A stretch of 5,828 nucleotides of DNA from Bacillota bacterium (GCA_012510625.1 JAAZHP010000117.1:1-5828); one strand, 5' to 3'; positions 1 to 5,474 are shown, numbered from the stretch's first letter. A program made the numbers and translations. Notes: generated by a model from the sequence alone, not told the origin.

Positions 1-602
1 CCTCCCTTTCTCCGGGCAGGCGCGGGAATAGCGCTCTTGACAATTTCAGCCAGCTCCGCGCCGCTCCGGATGGGCCCCTCTTTCTCGCGGTAAGCGACTA
101 TCTGTGCTGCGATCCGCCGGGCCCACCTCTCTTCGCCGTAGCGGTAGATGAGCCGGGCCAAAGACGGCGCCGGGAGCCGGTTGACCAGTGCGGCGGCATC
201 TGTTTCCAGGCGGCGGTCCATGCGCATATCAAGCTGCTCCTCCTGCCGGTATGAAAAACCGCGTGCCGGATCGCTCAGCTGGAGAGTGGAAACGCCCAGG
301 TCCATTAAGATACCGTCCACCCGGGCATATCCCAACTCCCATAAGACCGCTCCCAACTCGGTATAGCTGCGCTGCAGCAGCCTGAATTTGCCCTCAAACT
401 GCGCCAGCCGCTGCGCCGCCCGCTCCAAGGCCTCTCCGTCCCAGTCCAGCCCGATAAGCAGGCCCGGAGGCTTCAACCTGCCGCAGATTGCGGCGGCATG
501 GCCGCCGTCCCCCACAGTGGCATCTACATAGATGCCGTTTGCGCGGCAGTTGAGGTAATGGAGCACCTCATTGACCATGACCGGGATATGCTCTTCTGCC
601 AT
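1..602 (-). CDS. rsmH: 16S rRNA (cytosine(1402)-N(4))-methyltransferase RsmH (MraW), N-terminal two thirds, cut by window edge
   Basis: RsmH uses S-adenosylmethionine to methylate N4 of C1402 in the decoding centre of 16S rRNA; it is a cytoplasmic Rossmann-type methyltransferase. I translated the minus strand from the ATG at 600-602. It begins MAEEHIPVMVNEVL, followed by YVDATVGDGGHAAAI (the SAM-binding glycine loop, about residues 25-39), LLIGLDWDGEAL, then GILMDLGVSTLQL and RGFSY, LDMRMDRR, and RYGEERWARRIA. These are family signatures in the expected order. About 200 residues are present of a usual length near 310; the C-terminus lies beyond base 1. A GGAGG Shine-Dalgarno sits 6 nt before the ATG. 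The start is only 12 nt after the mraZ stop, so the two are almost certainly co-transcribed as the head of a dcw cluster. The frame is intact as far as it can be seen. Confidence 0.97.
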   Translation of the reverse strand, partial: MAEEHIPVMVNEVLHYLNCRANGIYVDATVGDGGHAAAICGRLKPPGLLIGLDWDGEALERAAQRLAQFEGKFRLLQRSYTELGAVLWELGYARVDGILMDLGVSTLQLSDPARGFSYRQEEQLDMRMDRRLETDAAALVNRLPAPSLARLIYRYGEERWARRIAAQIVAYREKEGPIRSGAELAEIVKSAIPAPARRKG

Positions 603-614
603 GCAGGCCCTCCG

Positions 615-1046
615 CTAAAAGACGAAATCGGCAAGCTTCTCAGCGGCCGCTTCGAAGTCGAGATTTTCTGCGCTGGTATATTCTTTCCAGGCTTCTTCGC
701 TCCATACTTCCACCCGGTCGGAAACACCGATGATCATGACCTCTTTTTCGATGCCGGCATATTCGCGCAGGTTCTGCGGAATCAAAACCCGTCCCTGCTT
801 GTCGATCTCCACTTCCGCGGCGCCGGAAAAAAAGTAGCGGGTGAAAGCCCGGGCTTCGCTCCGGGCCAGCGGAAGTTCCTTAACTTTCTGCTCGATCTTG
901 GTCCAGGCATCAAAGTGGTAAATAAAGAGGCAGCGGTCAAGACCCCGGGTGATCATAAAAGTTTCGCCCAGGCCTTCCCGCAGCTTGGCCGGAATAATCA
1001 CCCTGCCCTTCTCATCAAGGGTATGCTGGTATTCTCCGGTAAACAT
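615..1046 (-). CDS. mraZ: Transcriptional regulator MraZ
   Basis: MraZ is an AbrB-fold DNA-binding protein. In characterised bacteria it binds short direct repeats upstream of its own gene and controls the division/cell wall (dcw) operon. The product is 143 residues, the usual family length. It contains two SpoVT/AbrB-like half domains, each with the hallmark motif: DEKGRVIIPAKLR at about residues 11-23 and DKQGRVLIPQNLR at about 82-94. The frame extends 16 codons further upstream, but I chose the ATG at 1044-1046. The protein then starts MFTGEYQHTLDEKGR as in homologues, and GGAGG lies 6 nt before it. It directly precedes rsmH (12-nt gap). Three AGTGG repeats at 10-bp spacing lie just upstream and fit autoregulation. 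Nothing is unusual in the protein itself. Confidence 0.98.
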   Translation of the reverse strand: MFTGEYQHTLDEKGRVIIPAKLREGLGETFMITRGLDRCLFIYHFDAWTKIEQKVKELPLARSEARAFTRYFFSGAAEVEIDKQGRVLIPQNLREYAGIEKEVMIIGVSDRVEVWSEEAWKEYTSAENLDFEAAAEKLADFVF

Positions 1047-1059
1047 GCCCCGCCTCCAT

Positions 1060-1105
1060 CCACTATGCTCCACTATCCACCACTTGATTATCAATTCGCG
1101 CCACT
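1060..1105 (-). promoter_or_regulatory. Putative MraZ operator: AGTGG direct repeats
   Basis: On the minus strand AGTGG occurs at 1060-1064, 1070-1074 and 1080-1084, exactly 10 bp apart, and again at 1101-1105. MraZ proteins are known to bind short GT/TGG-containing direct repeats spaced about one helical turn upstream of mraZ, so the identity and position fit. A GATAAT sequence on the minus strand (1087-1092) lies between the third and fourth repeats and could be a -10 element. That would put the transcription start near 1080 and three boxes on the initially transcribed region, but its -35 is poor and the promoter is inferred only. Confidence 0.72.
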
Positions 1106-1130
1106 TTATAAAATTCCTTCTTGAAAAGGC

Positions 1131-1310
1131 CTAAAAATAAAAAAAAAGAGGAAAAATACCTCCTCTCCTCACTACTATATGACAGTGTTGACATATACTT
1201 ACAAAAAACATTCGGGCTTCCTGCCGCTTTTTGTAATATTCCCCCTCAGGCGGCGGCCCCCGATCTGCACTAATCGTCATTTTCCGCAAGCGATCTCCCG
1301 GTTTAACCAT
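1131..1310 (-). CDS. Doubtful small ORF, possible hypothetical protein
   Basis: From the ATG at 1308-1310 the minus strand is open for 59 codons, beginning MVKPGDRLRK, with an internal PPPEGEYYKKRQEA and a C-terminal VSICQHCHIVV containing one CxxC. An earlier in-frame ATG (1323-1325) adds five codons. I recognise no family. For coding: the first 35 codons look reasonable in composition. Against: there is no convincing Shine-Dalgarno before either ATG, and the last third runs through the dyad and the terminator, ending in a Phe-rich tail created by the T tract. It could be a degraded gene or a chance frame. Confidence 0.22.
   Translation of the reverse strand: MVKPGDRLRKMTISADRGPPPEGEYYKKRQEARMFFVSICQHCHIVVRRGGIFPLFFYF
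1132..1166 (-). terminator. Rho-independent terminator upstream of mraZ
   Basis: On the minus strand AGAGGA (1161-1166) pairs perfectly with TCCTCT (1147-1152) across an 8-base loop. A T tract, interrupted by one A, runs from 1146 to about 1132. The stem is short (6 bp) but the U tract is long. It would stop minus-strand transcription coming from the 6S RNA side and so insulate mraZ, whose own promoter should lie between here and 1047. Confidence 0.6.
1176..1197. promoter_or_regulatory. Imperfect dyad, possible operator
   Basis: TATATG at 1176-1181 is the inverse of CATATA at 1192-1197. The 22-bp segment matches its own reverse complement at 16 of 22 positions, with CA and TG as inner symmetric matches. 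It also contains the direct repeat TGACA-N4-TGACA. This is the size and form of a dimeric repressor site, but no regulator can be named and the AT-rich arms make chance a real possibility. It lies 10 bp upstream of the terminator stem on the minus strand. Confidence 0.25.
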
Positions 1311-1325
1311 GTTTAAAACTGCCAT

Positions 1326-1440
1326 GGCCGCCCCAAAACGACAACCCCAGATTTACTGGGGCAACCTGTCGCGGGAGGGCGCTTCATGCAGAAGAGAATC
1401 GCTGCGGGCAATGGCGGCAGCAGCATCGCTGCGCCTTCTC
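1326..1440 (-). other. Structured non-coding segment downstream of 6S RNA, function unknown
   Basis: The clearest element is a hairpin at 1339-1371: CCCCAG (minus 1361-1356 reads as its partner) closes a 5-base AT loop with six perfect pairs, and CGACA/TGTCG forms five further pairs outside an asymmetric internal loop. On the minus strand the hairpin is followed by only four T residues. Upstream, ATCGCTGCG (plus sense) is repeated at 1398-1406 and 1425-1433, and AGAAG/CTTCT at the edges could close a larger stem. This may be a small RNA, a leader for the doubtful ORF, or a weak terminator. I do not recognise a known riboswitch or T-box consensus. Confidence 0.3.
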
Positions 1441-1444
1441 CAGT

Positions 1445-1632
1445 AAAAAACCCCGCCATGCCGTGGACCGTTGGGTTTTGAACTGTTCCCCCTAAAGGTG
1501 GGTGCCCTCTTAGCCGCTTTATAGGTCCTCTCGCAGGAGGCTGCTACGCCACGGCTAAAGCCCAGGCTCCCTGGAATCATGTGTTAGCTCAAAACTTTAT
1601 CGGTAAACACGAACACAGCAGGGCCTTTGCGC
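1445..1632 (-). ncRNA. ssrS: 6S RNA (RNA polymerase-binding regulatory RNA)
   Basis: 6S RNA mimics an open promoter and sequesters housekeeping RNA polymerase holoenzyme. The minus strand gives a near 188-nt rod with the expected architecture. The closing stem is GCCCUGCUGUG (1614-1624) with CACGGCAUGGC (1455-1465), with one mismatch. The next stem is GUUUUGAGCU (1586-1595) with AGUUCAAAAC (1475-1484), 10 bp with one G-U. The apical arm is UUAGCCG/CGGCUAA (1510-1516 and 1552-1558), with CCUC/GAGG inside it. Conserved 6S-like strings are present: GUGUUCGUG and CCGAUA on the 5' side, GGCACCCACCUUU and CAACGGUCCACGGC on the 3' side. Six U residues at 1445-1450 end it. Its own promoter lies directly upstream. 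In Bacillus subtilis a 6S gene also lies next to aspS (from memory), which supports the call. Exact ends are inferred. Confidence 0.88.
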
Positions 1633-1638
1633 ACTAGG

Positions 1639-1667
1639 ATCATAGCATAACAGCATTCAAGAAGCAA
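1639..1667 (-). promoter_or_regulatory. Promoter of the 6S RNA
   Basis: On the minus strand TTGCTT (1662-1667) and TATGAT (1639-1644) are separated by exactly 17 bp. The -10 matches consensus at five of six bases; the -35 keeps TTG. The predicted start near 1632 falls 8 nt before the closing stem of the 6S RNA, which is the main reason to believe it. Confidence 0.6.
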
Positions 1668-1841
1668 GACTTTCAGAAAGCAGGAAGCAGGAAAAAAGAT
1701 GCAGGAGCCATGAAAAATTGTTCCTAAACGGGAATTGGCTATCTCATTTAAACTTTAACATTCCTTCCAGTTGCCTGCCAAAATGTAACAAACAGGTAAG
1801 TCCCCTTAGTCCCACGTCCCTTTTGTCCGAGACGCCATGAA
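1668..1841. other. Intergenic stretch with no recognised feature
   Basis: This AT-richer segment separates the divergent 6S RNA and the plus-strand membrane protein gene. It has a short AGCAGGA tandem near 1679-1692 and purine-rich and pyrimidine-rich runs. I see no open frame with a ribosome binding site, no tRNA and no clear promoter. Confidence 0.5.
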
Positions 1842-1932
1842 CTCCCCCTTTCCTAAAGAGGGGCCGGGGGGGGGGACTTAAAGCCCTTATATTGCCAAAT
1901 CCCCCTAAATCCCCCTTTTAAAAAAGGGAGAC
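1842..1932. repeat. Pair of inverted C-tract/G-tract repeats (MITE-like or repeat remnant)
   Basis: The left unit (about 1842-1879) reads CTCCCCCTTTCCTAAAGAGG and continues into a ten-G run and GACTT. The right unit (about 1897-1932) is its approximate reverse complement: AAATCCCCCTAAATCCCCC, then TTTTAAAAAAGGGAG. Each unit also folds on itself (CCCCTTT against AAAGAGGGG; CCCCCTTTT against AAAAAAGGGAG). Only about 17 bp separate them. Similar CCCCCTAAATCCCCC-type repeats are dispersed in many bacterial genomes. No transposase is present, so this would be a non-autonomous element or a fossil. Confidence 0.5.
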
Positions 1933-2025
1933 CTATAGTTTTGGCCCAATTTGACGCTGTCAACAACTTCGCCTGGGTCATATGATATATGGAATACCTT
2001 GTTAATTTTAAGGAGAATTGCTGCC

Positions 2026-2331
2026 GTGTGGGACGCTCTTACAACCCTGCTTTACCTGGCGGTGGCGGTGGAATTCATCACCGAGACGCTCAGGCAGGGT
2101 CTCCCTTTTTTGAAGCGGCTGCCGGCGCGCTGGCTCGCCGCCGTAATCGGCGTTTTAATCTGCTACCTCACCGGCCGGGGGCTGCTGGCGGCGGCCGGTG
2201 AGGGCTTCATCCGCTGCCCCTATGCCGACTACCTGCTCACCGGCCTGCTCATCTCCCGCGGCTCCGGGGTGATGCACGACCTCATCAACGCCTTTAGCGG
2301 CCTGGGCCGCCGTCTTTTGAAGCGGATCTGA
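2026..2331 (+). CDS. Small uncharacterised membrane protein
   Basis: This is a 101-residue protein starting at GTG 2026-2028. I chose this start because AGGAG at 2011-2015 lies 10 nt upstream, because the protein then begins MWDALTTLLYLAVAVEF, and because codons before it show no coding character. The in-frame ATG at 1951 adds 25 residues unlike a membrane protein. Hydrophobic segments lie at about residues 5-19 and 36-57 (WLAAVIGVLICYL). A third, weaker one includes YADYLLTGLLISRGSGVMHDLI (about 66-87), and there is a basic tail (GRRLLKRI). The YLLTGLLISRG block followed by HDL looks like the conserved core of a family of short clostridial membrane proteins, possibly holin-like, but I cannot name it. 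It is the only clear plus-strand gene. Its last 38 bases overlap the 3' end of the convergent synthetase gene. No good promoter is visible. Confidence 0.82.
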   Translation: MWDALTTLLYLAVAVEFITETLRQGLPFLKRLPARWLAAVIGVLICYLTGRGLLAAAGEGFIRCPYADYLLTGLLISRGSGVMHDLINAFSGLGRRLLKRI

Positions 2332-4051
2332 CGGCAATGCCCAGCTCGCGAAGCTGCTTCGGCTCCACGGGAGCCGGCGCGCCGGTGAGGAGACAGCTTC
2401 CCGCAGCAGTTTTCGGAAAAGCAATCACCTGGCGGATAGAATCATCCCCCGTAAAAAGGGCTGCCAGCCGGTCAAGCCCCAGGGCAATCCCACCGTGGGG
2501 CGGCACGCCATATTCAAAAGCCTCCAGCAGGAAGGAGAATTTCTCCATCGCCTCCGCCTCCGAAAGGCCGAGAATCTTGAAAATTTGCATCTGGATTTCG
2601 CGGCGGTGAATGCGGTTGCTCCCCGAGCCCAGCTCCACCCCGTTAAGGACCAGGTCGTAAGCCTGCGAGCGCACCGCCAGCGGATCTTTCTCCAGCAGAT
2701 GGAGGTCCTCTTCATGCGGCGCGGTAAAGGGATGGTGGGCCGAACTGAGCCTCTTTTCCGCCGCGTCGTATTCAAAGAGAGGAAAGTCAACCACCCAGAG
2801 GAAGTGCGGCTCCGGAGAGAGCTCTTCCGGGGCCAGGTGCAGCCGCAGCCTGCCCAGCACTTCCGAGCAAAGCGCAGCGTCTCCGGCGGCGAAAAGAAGC
2901 AGGTCGCCGGGCGCCGCCTCCGTCCGCTCCCCGATCCGGCCGAGCAGCGCCGGGCTGAAGAACTTGGCTATGGGCGAGCGCCAGCCCTCTTCTTCCCGGA
3001 TCATCCAGGCCAGCCCCCCGGCGCCAAATTCAACGGCCAGCTTCACCAGGTCGTCGATCTCCTTGCGGCTGGCTCCCCCCTTCCCCGGCACCCGCAGGGC
3101 TTTCACCACCCCGCCCTTCTCCAGGGCGGCGCGGAAAATCTTGAATTCGCTCTCCCGGGCCGGCTCACTGCAGTCCACCAGCTCCATCCCGAAGCGCAGG
3201 TCCGGCTTGTCCGAACCGAAACGGTCCATGGCCTCGCGGTAAGTCAGCCTGGGGAAAGGGAGGGAAAGCTCGCGCCCCAGCAGATTGCCGAAGAGGCGGG
3301 CCATCATCCCTTCAATAATGGCAAAAAGGCGCTCCCTTCCAAGGAAGGAAATTTCAATATCAATTTGGGTAAACTCCGGCTGCCGGTCCGCGCGCAGGTC
3401 TTCATCCCTGAAGCAGCGGGCGATCTGGAAATAGCGCTCCACCCCGGCGGCCATGAGCAGCTGCTTGAAGAGCTGCGGCGATTGAGGCAGCGCATAAAAG
3501 GAGCCGGGGCTGGTCCGGCTGGGCACCAGGTAATCGCGCGCCCCTTCCGGAGTGCTCCGGGTGAGCATGGGGGTCTCAATTTCCAGGAAGCCGCAGCTGT
3601 CGAGGTGGTCCCGGATCAGCTTCACCATGCGGTGGCGCATCTCCAGGCGGCGGTAATTTTCCGGGCGGCGCAGGTCCAGGTAGCGGTAGCGCAGCCGCAG
3701 GTTCTCGTCCACCTGGAGCCCGTCTTCAATATAAAAAGGCGGTGTCTTGGAGCAGTTGAGAATTTCGAGGGACTTGACCCGGACCTCGATTTCCCCTGTC
3801 TTAAGAGCCGGATTGACGTTATCGGGATCGCGCCGGACCACTTCACCCCGGACGGCGATGACGTATTCGCTGCGCAGGCTTTCGGCCGCGGCAAAAAGCT
3901 CGCGGTCGCCCTCGCTGTTGAAAACAAGCTGGACCAGGCCGGTGCGGTCGCGCAGATCGATAAAGAGGAGGCCGCCATGGTCGCGGCGCCGCTGAATCCA
4001 CCCGTAAAGGGCAACCTCACTGCCGGCATGGGCCGCCCGCAGCTCACCGCA
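2294..4051 (-). other. AspRS module of the fusion (residues 445-1029)
   Basis: The module starts at CGELRAAHAG, the usual beginning of the OB fold in bacterial AspRS, and ends past the motif 3 block and FPKTAAGSCLLTGAPAPV. The anticodon-binding loop reads RRRDHGG. In studied bacterial enzymes His at this position is associated with non-discriminating AspRS, which also charges tRNA-Asn, whereas E. coli has RRRDLGS. This suggests, but does not prove, that the organism makes Asn-tRNA through GatCAB. Confidence 0.9.
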
Positions 4052-5383
4052 GCCGGGCGGATCTTCTCCCGGCGCCAAGCGGGAAGCGAATTCGCCAGGT
4101 CCGGCCCCCGCTTCTCCGGCACATGGTTCTTCCGGCAGCAGCCTTTCCAGGAGCTTATCCCGGGCCAGCTCTTCCTGCTCCCCTGTGTCCATGCGGCGCA
4201 TGGTCACGCTGCCTGCAGCCAGCTCGCGCGAGCCGACTATGAGCACGGTTTGGAAACCTTTGCGCCCGGCATACTTCATCTGCCCCTTCAAGCTGCGCTC
4301 CATCAGCTCGGTCTCGGCAGCCACGCCGTGCCGGCGCAGCTCTTCGGCGAGGCTGAGCGCTTCGGCGGCCAGCTCCTCCCCGGCTGCGGCAATATAAAGC
4401 GGCGGCCTTCCGGGCGTAAAGGGCGCTGCGGCGGCGGCTTCTACGGCAGCCAGGAGACGTTCTACCCCGAAAGCAACGCCCACGCCGGGCACCGGGGGGC
4501 CGCCGCAATATTCCACCAGGTAATCATAGCGCCCCCCGCCGCCCAGGGAGCCCTGCGCGGCGGCGCCATGGGGGACAAACTCAAAGGCGGTCCGGCTGTA
4601 ATAATCCAGGCCGCGGACAAGGCGGGGATTGAGCGTGTAGGAAAGCTGCAGCCGCTCCAGGATCTCGCGGAGCTGCCGGAAGTGGGCCGCGCATCCGGGG
4701 CAGAGACGGTCCGTCATTAGCGGCGCCTGCCGCACCAGCTCCCGGCATCTCTCTTCTTTACAGTCGAGAGCGCGCAGCGGGTTGCCTTCAAACCTGCGGC
4801 GGCAGTCCGGGCAGAGCCCTTCTTCCAGCGGCCGCAGGTAGCCGATAAGCTCCTCGCGGTATGCCGGGCGGCACTCGGGGCAGCCGATGCTGTTAAGCTC
4901 CAGGTCAAAATCTCCAATATTGAGCGCCCGCAAAAAATTCAAAGAAAGGGTTATTATTTCGGCATCGGCAGCCGGCCCGGAGGCGCCGAAAAGCTCCAGA
5001 CCCACCTGGTGAAACTGGCGGTAGCGCCCCGCCTGCGGCCGGTCGTAGCGGAACATGGGACCGATATAATAAAGCTTGACCGGCTGCGGCCTCTCTTTCA
5101 GGTTATGTTCCATGTAGGCCCGCGCCACCGGCGCCGTCCCTTCGGGCCGCAGGGTCAAACTGCGCCCGCTGCGGTCCTTAAATGTATACATCTCCTTGGA
5201 GACGATATCGCTGTCTTCGCCCACGCTGCGGGTGAAGAGCTCCGTTTGTTCAAAGAGCGGCGTGCGAATTTCCGTATAACCGTAAAGGGAGCAATACTTG
5301 CGAAAAGTTTCCTCCAGATACTGCCATTTACCGACTTCTTCAGCAAATATATCCCTGGTCCCCCGGGGAGCCCGATACTGCAA
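2294..5383 (-). CDS. hisS-aspS: Histidyl-tRNA synthetase / aspartyl-tRNA synthetase fusion protein
   Basis: One uninterrupted 1029-residue frame contains two complete class II synthetases; each activates its amino acid with ATP and charges its tRNA in the cytoplasm. Residues 1-416 are HisRS: RAPRGTRDIF at the N-terminus, TLRPEGTAPVARA, the motif 2 region FRYDRPQAGRYRQFHQVG (about 111-128), the histidine motif LVRGLDYYSRTAFEF (about 255-269), motif 3 GVAFGVERLL, then the anticodon-binding domain. Residues 417-444 are a Gly/Ala/Pro/Glu linker. Residues 445-1029 are AspRS: an OB fold (YGWIQRRRDHGG), motif 1 region, FRDEDLRADRQPEFTQID (about 658-675), the bacterial GAD insertion, and motif 3 GIALGLDRL. 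Both halves have normal length (about 416 and 585). I chose TTG 5381-5383 because AAGGAG lies 8 nt before it and the upstream ATG (5414-5416) overlaps the -10 box. No internal start before AspRS is convincing, so I infer one polypeptide. A missing base could also explain the join. Confidence 0.9.
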   Translation of the reverse strand: MQYRAPRGTRDIFAEEVGKWQYLEETFRKYCSLYGYTEIRTPLFEQTELFTRSVGEDSDIVSKEMYTFKDRSGRSLTLRPEGTAPVARAYMEHNLKERPQPVKLYYIGPMFRYDRPQAGRYRQFHQVGLELFGASGPAADAEIITLSLNFLRALNIGDFDLELNSIGCPECRPAYREELIGYLRPLEEGLCPDCRRRFEGNPLRALDCKEERCRELVRQAPLMTDRLCPGCAAHFRQLREILERLQLSYTLNPRLVRGLDYYSRTAFEFVPHGAAAQGSLGGGGRYDYLVEYCGGPPVPGVGVAFGVERLLAAVEAAAAAPFTPGRPPLYIAAAGEELAAEALSLAEELRRHGVAAETELMERSLKGQMKYAGRKGFQTVLIVGSRELAAGSVTMRRMDTGEQEELARDKLLERLLPEEPCAGEAGAGPGEFASRLAPGEDPPGCGELRAAHAGSEVALYGWIQRRRDHGGLLFIDLRDRTGLVQLVFNSEGDRELFAAAESLRSEYVIAVRGEVVRRDPDNVNPALKTGEIEVRVKSLEILNCSKTPPFYIEDGLQVDENLRLRYRYLDLRRPENYRRLEMRHRMVKLIRDHLDSCGFLEIETPMLTRSTPEGARDYLVPSRTSPGSFYALPQSPQLFKQLLMAAGVERYFQIARCFRDEDLRADRQPEFTQIDIEISFLGRERLFAIIEGMMARLFGNLLGRELSLPFPRLTYREAMDRFGSDKPDLRFGMELVDCSEPARESEFKIFRAALEKGGVVKALRVPGKGGASRKEIDDLVKLAVEFGAGGLAWMIREEEGWRSPIAKFFSPALLGRIGERTEAAPGDLLLFAAGDAALCSEVLGRLRLHLAPEELSPEPHFLWVVDFPLFEYDAAEKRLSSAHHPFTAPHEEDLHLLEKDPLAVRSQAYDLVLNGVELGSGSNRIHRREIQMQIFKILGLSEAEAMEKFSFLLEAFEYGVPPHGGIALGLDRLAALFTGDDSIRQVIAFPKTAAGSCLLTGAPAPVEPKQLRELGIAVRSASKDGGPGR
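4052..4135 (-). other. Interdomain linker of the fusion (residues 417-444)
   Basis: These 28 residues (PEEPCAGEAGAGPGEF..., then SRLAPGEDPPG) are rich in Gly, Ala, Pro and Glu and match neither family. They replace the hisS stop and the aspS start. A GTG at 4120-4122, preceded by GGAAG at a 6-to-8-nt spacing, lies in another frame and may be a relic of a separate aspS start. In that frame the peptide reads PEKRGPDLANSLPAWRREK. Confidence 0.7.
4136..5383 (-). other. HisRS module of the fusion (residues 1-416)
   Basis: The module spans catalytic core and C-terminal anticodon-binding domain and ends near ARDKLLERLL, where free-standing HisRS proteins normally stop. It includes the Cys-rich insertion seen in many bacterial HisRS (CPECRPAYRE, CPDCRRRFEG, LCPGCAAHF). 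All active-site motifs are present, so it should be catalytically competent. Confidence 0.92.
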
Positions 5384-5397
5384 TTCCCTTTCTCCTT
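5384..5397 (-). promoter_or_regulatory. Shine-Dalgarno that fixes the TTG start of the synthetase fusion
   Basis: AAGGAG on the minus strand (5392-5397) stands 8 nt before TTG 5381-5383. No such site precedes the in-frame ATG at 5414-5416. The resulting N-terminus, MQYRAPRGTRDIF, is typical of HisRS. Confidence 0.8.
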
Positions 5398-5414
5398 CCC
5401 GAAAAATTATCCTC

Positions 5415-5444
5415 ATTCTAAACCAGGAACCGCCCGGCTGTCAA
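5415..5444 (-). promoter_or_regulatory. Sigma-A-type promoter for the hisS-aspS fusion gene
   Basis: On the minus strand a perfect TTGACA (5439-5444) is followed after 18 bp by TAGAAT (5415-5420), five of six matches to the -10 consensus. The predicted start near 5408 leaves a leader of about 25 nt before the TTG codon. That is too short for a T-box riboswitch, the usual control of such operons in Firmicutes. Confidence 0.75.
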
Positions 5445-5474
5445 TTTATTTACACCCTTTGCCATCTTGTTCCT

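Noticed and set aside
498..1124. A 208-codon open frame on the plus strand across rsmH and mraZ
   Set aside because: It is antisense to unmistakable mraZ and rsmH; the peptide has no recognisable features and no good ribosome binding site.
1188..1193. TTGACA on the plus strand as a -35 element
   Set aside because: No -10-like hexamer lies 16-18 bp downstream and no plus-strand gene follows.
1353..1580. A 75-codon minus-strand frame over the 6S region
   Set aside because: It lies inside and just past the 6S RNA, whose stems explain the sequence; the peptide is low in coding character.
1951..1986. Promoter TTGACG (1951-1956) with TATGAT (1981-1986) for the plus-strand gene
   Set aside because: The spacer would be 24 bp, too long for a sigma-A promoter.
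1951..2025. Extension of the plus-strand membrane protein to the ATG at 1951
   Set aside because: The extra 25 codons lack coding character and no Shine-Dalgarno precedes the ATG; AGGAG at 2011-2015 serves the GTG at 2026.
2495..4720. A 741-codon open frame on the plus strand opposite the synthetase gene
   Set aside because: It lies wholly antisense to clear HisRS and AspRS coding sequence, has no family resemblance (Gln/His/Ala-rich), and arises from the GC-rich codon pattern of the minus-strand gene.
5384..5416. Start of the synthetase gene at the in-frame ATG 5414-5416
   Set aside because: That ATG overlaps the -10 box, has no Shine-Dalgarno and adds 11 residues not typical of HisRS; TTG 5381-5383 has a strong Shine-Dalgarno.
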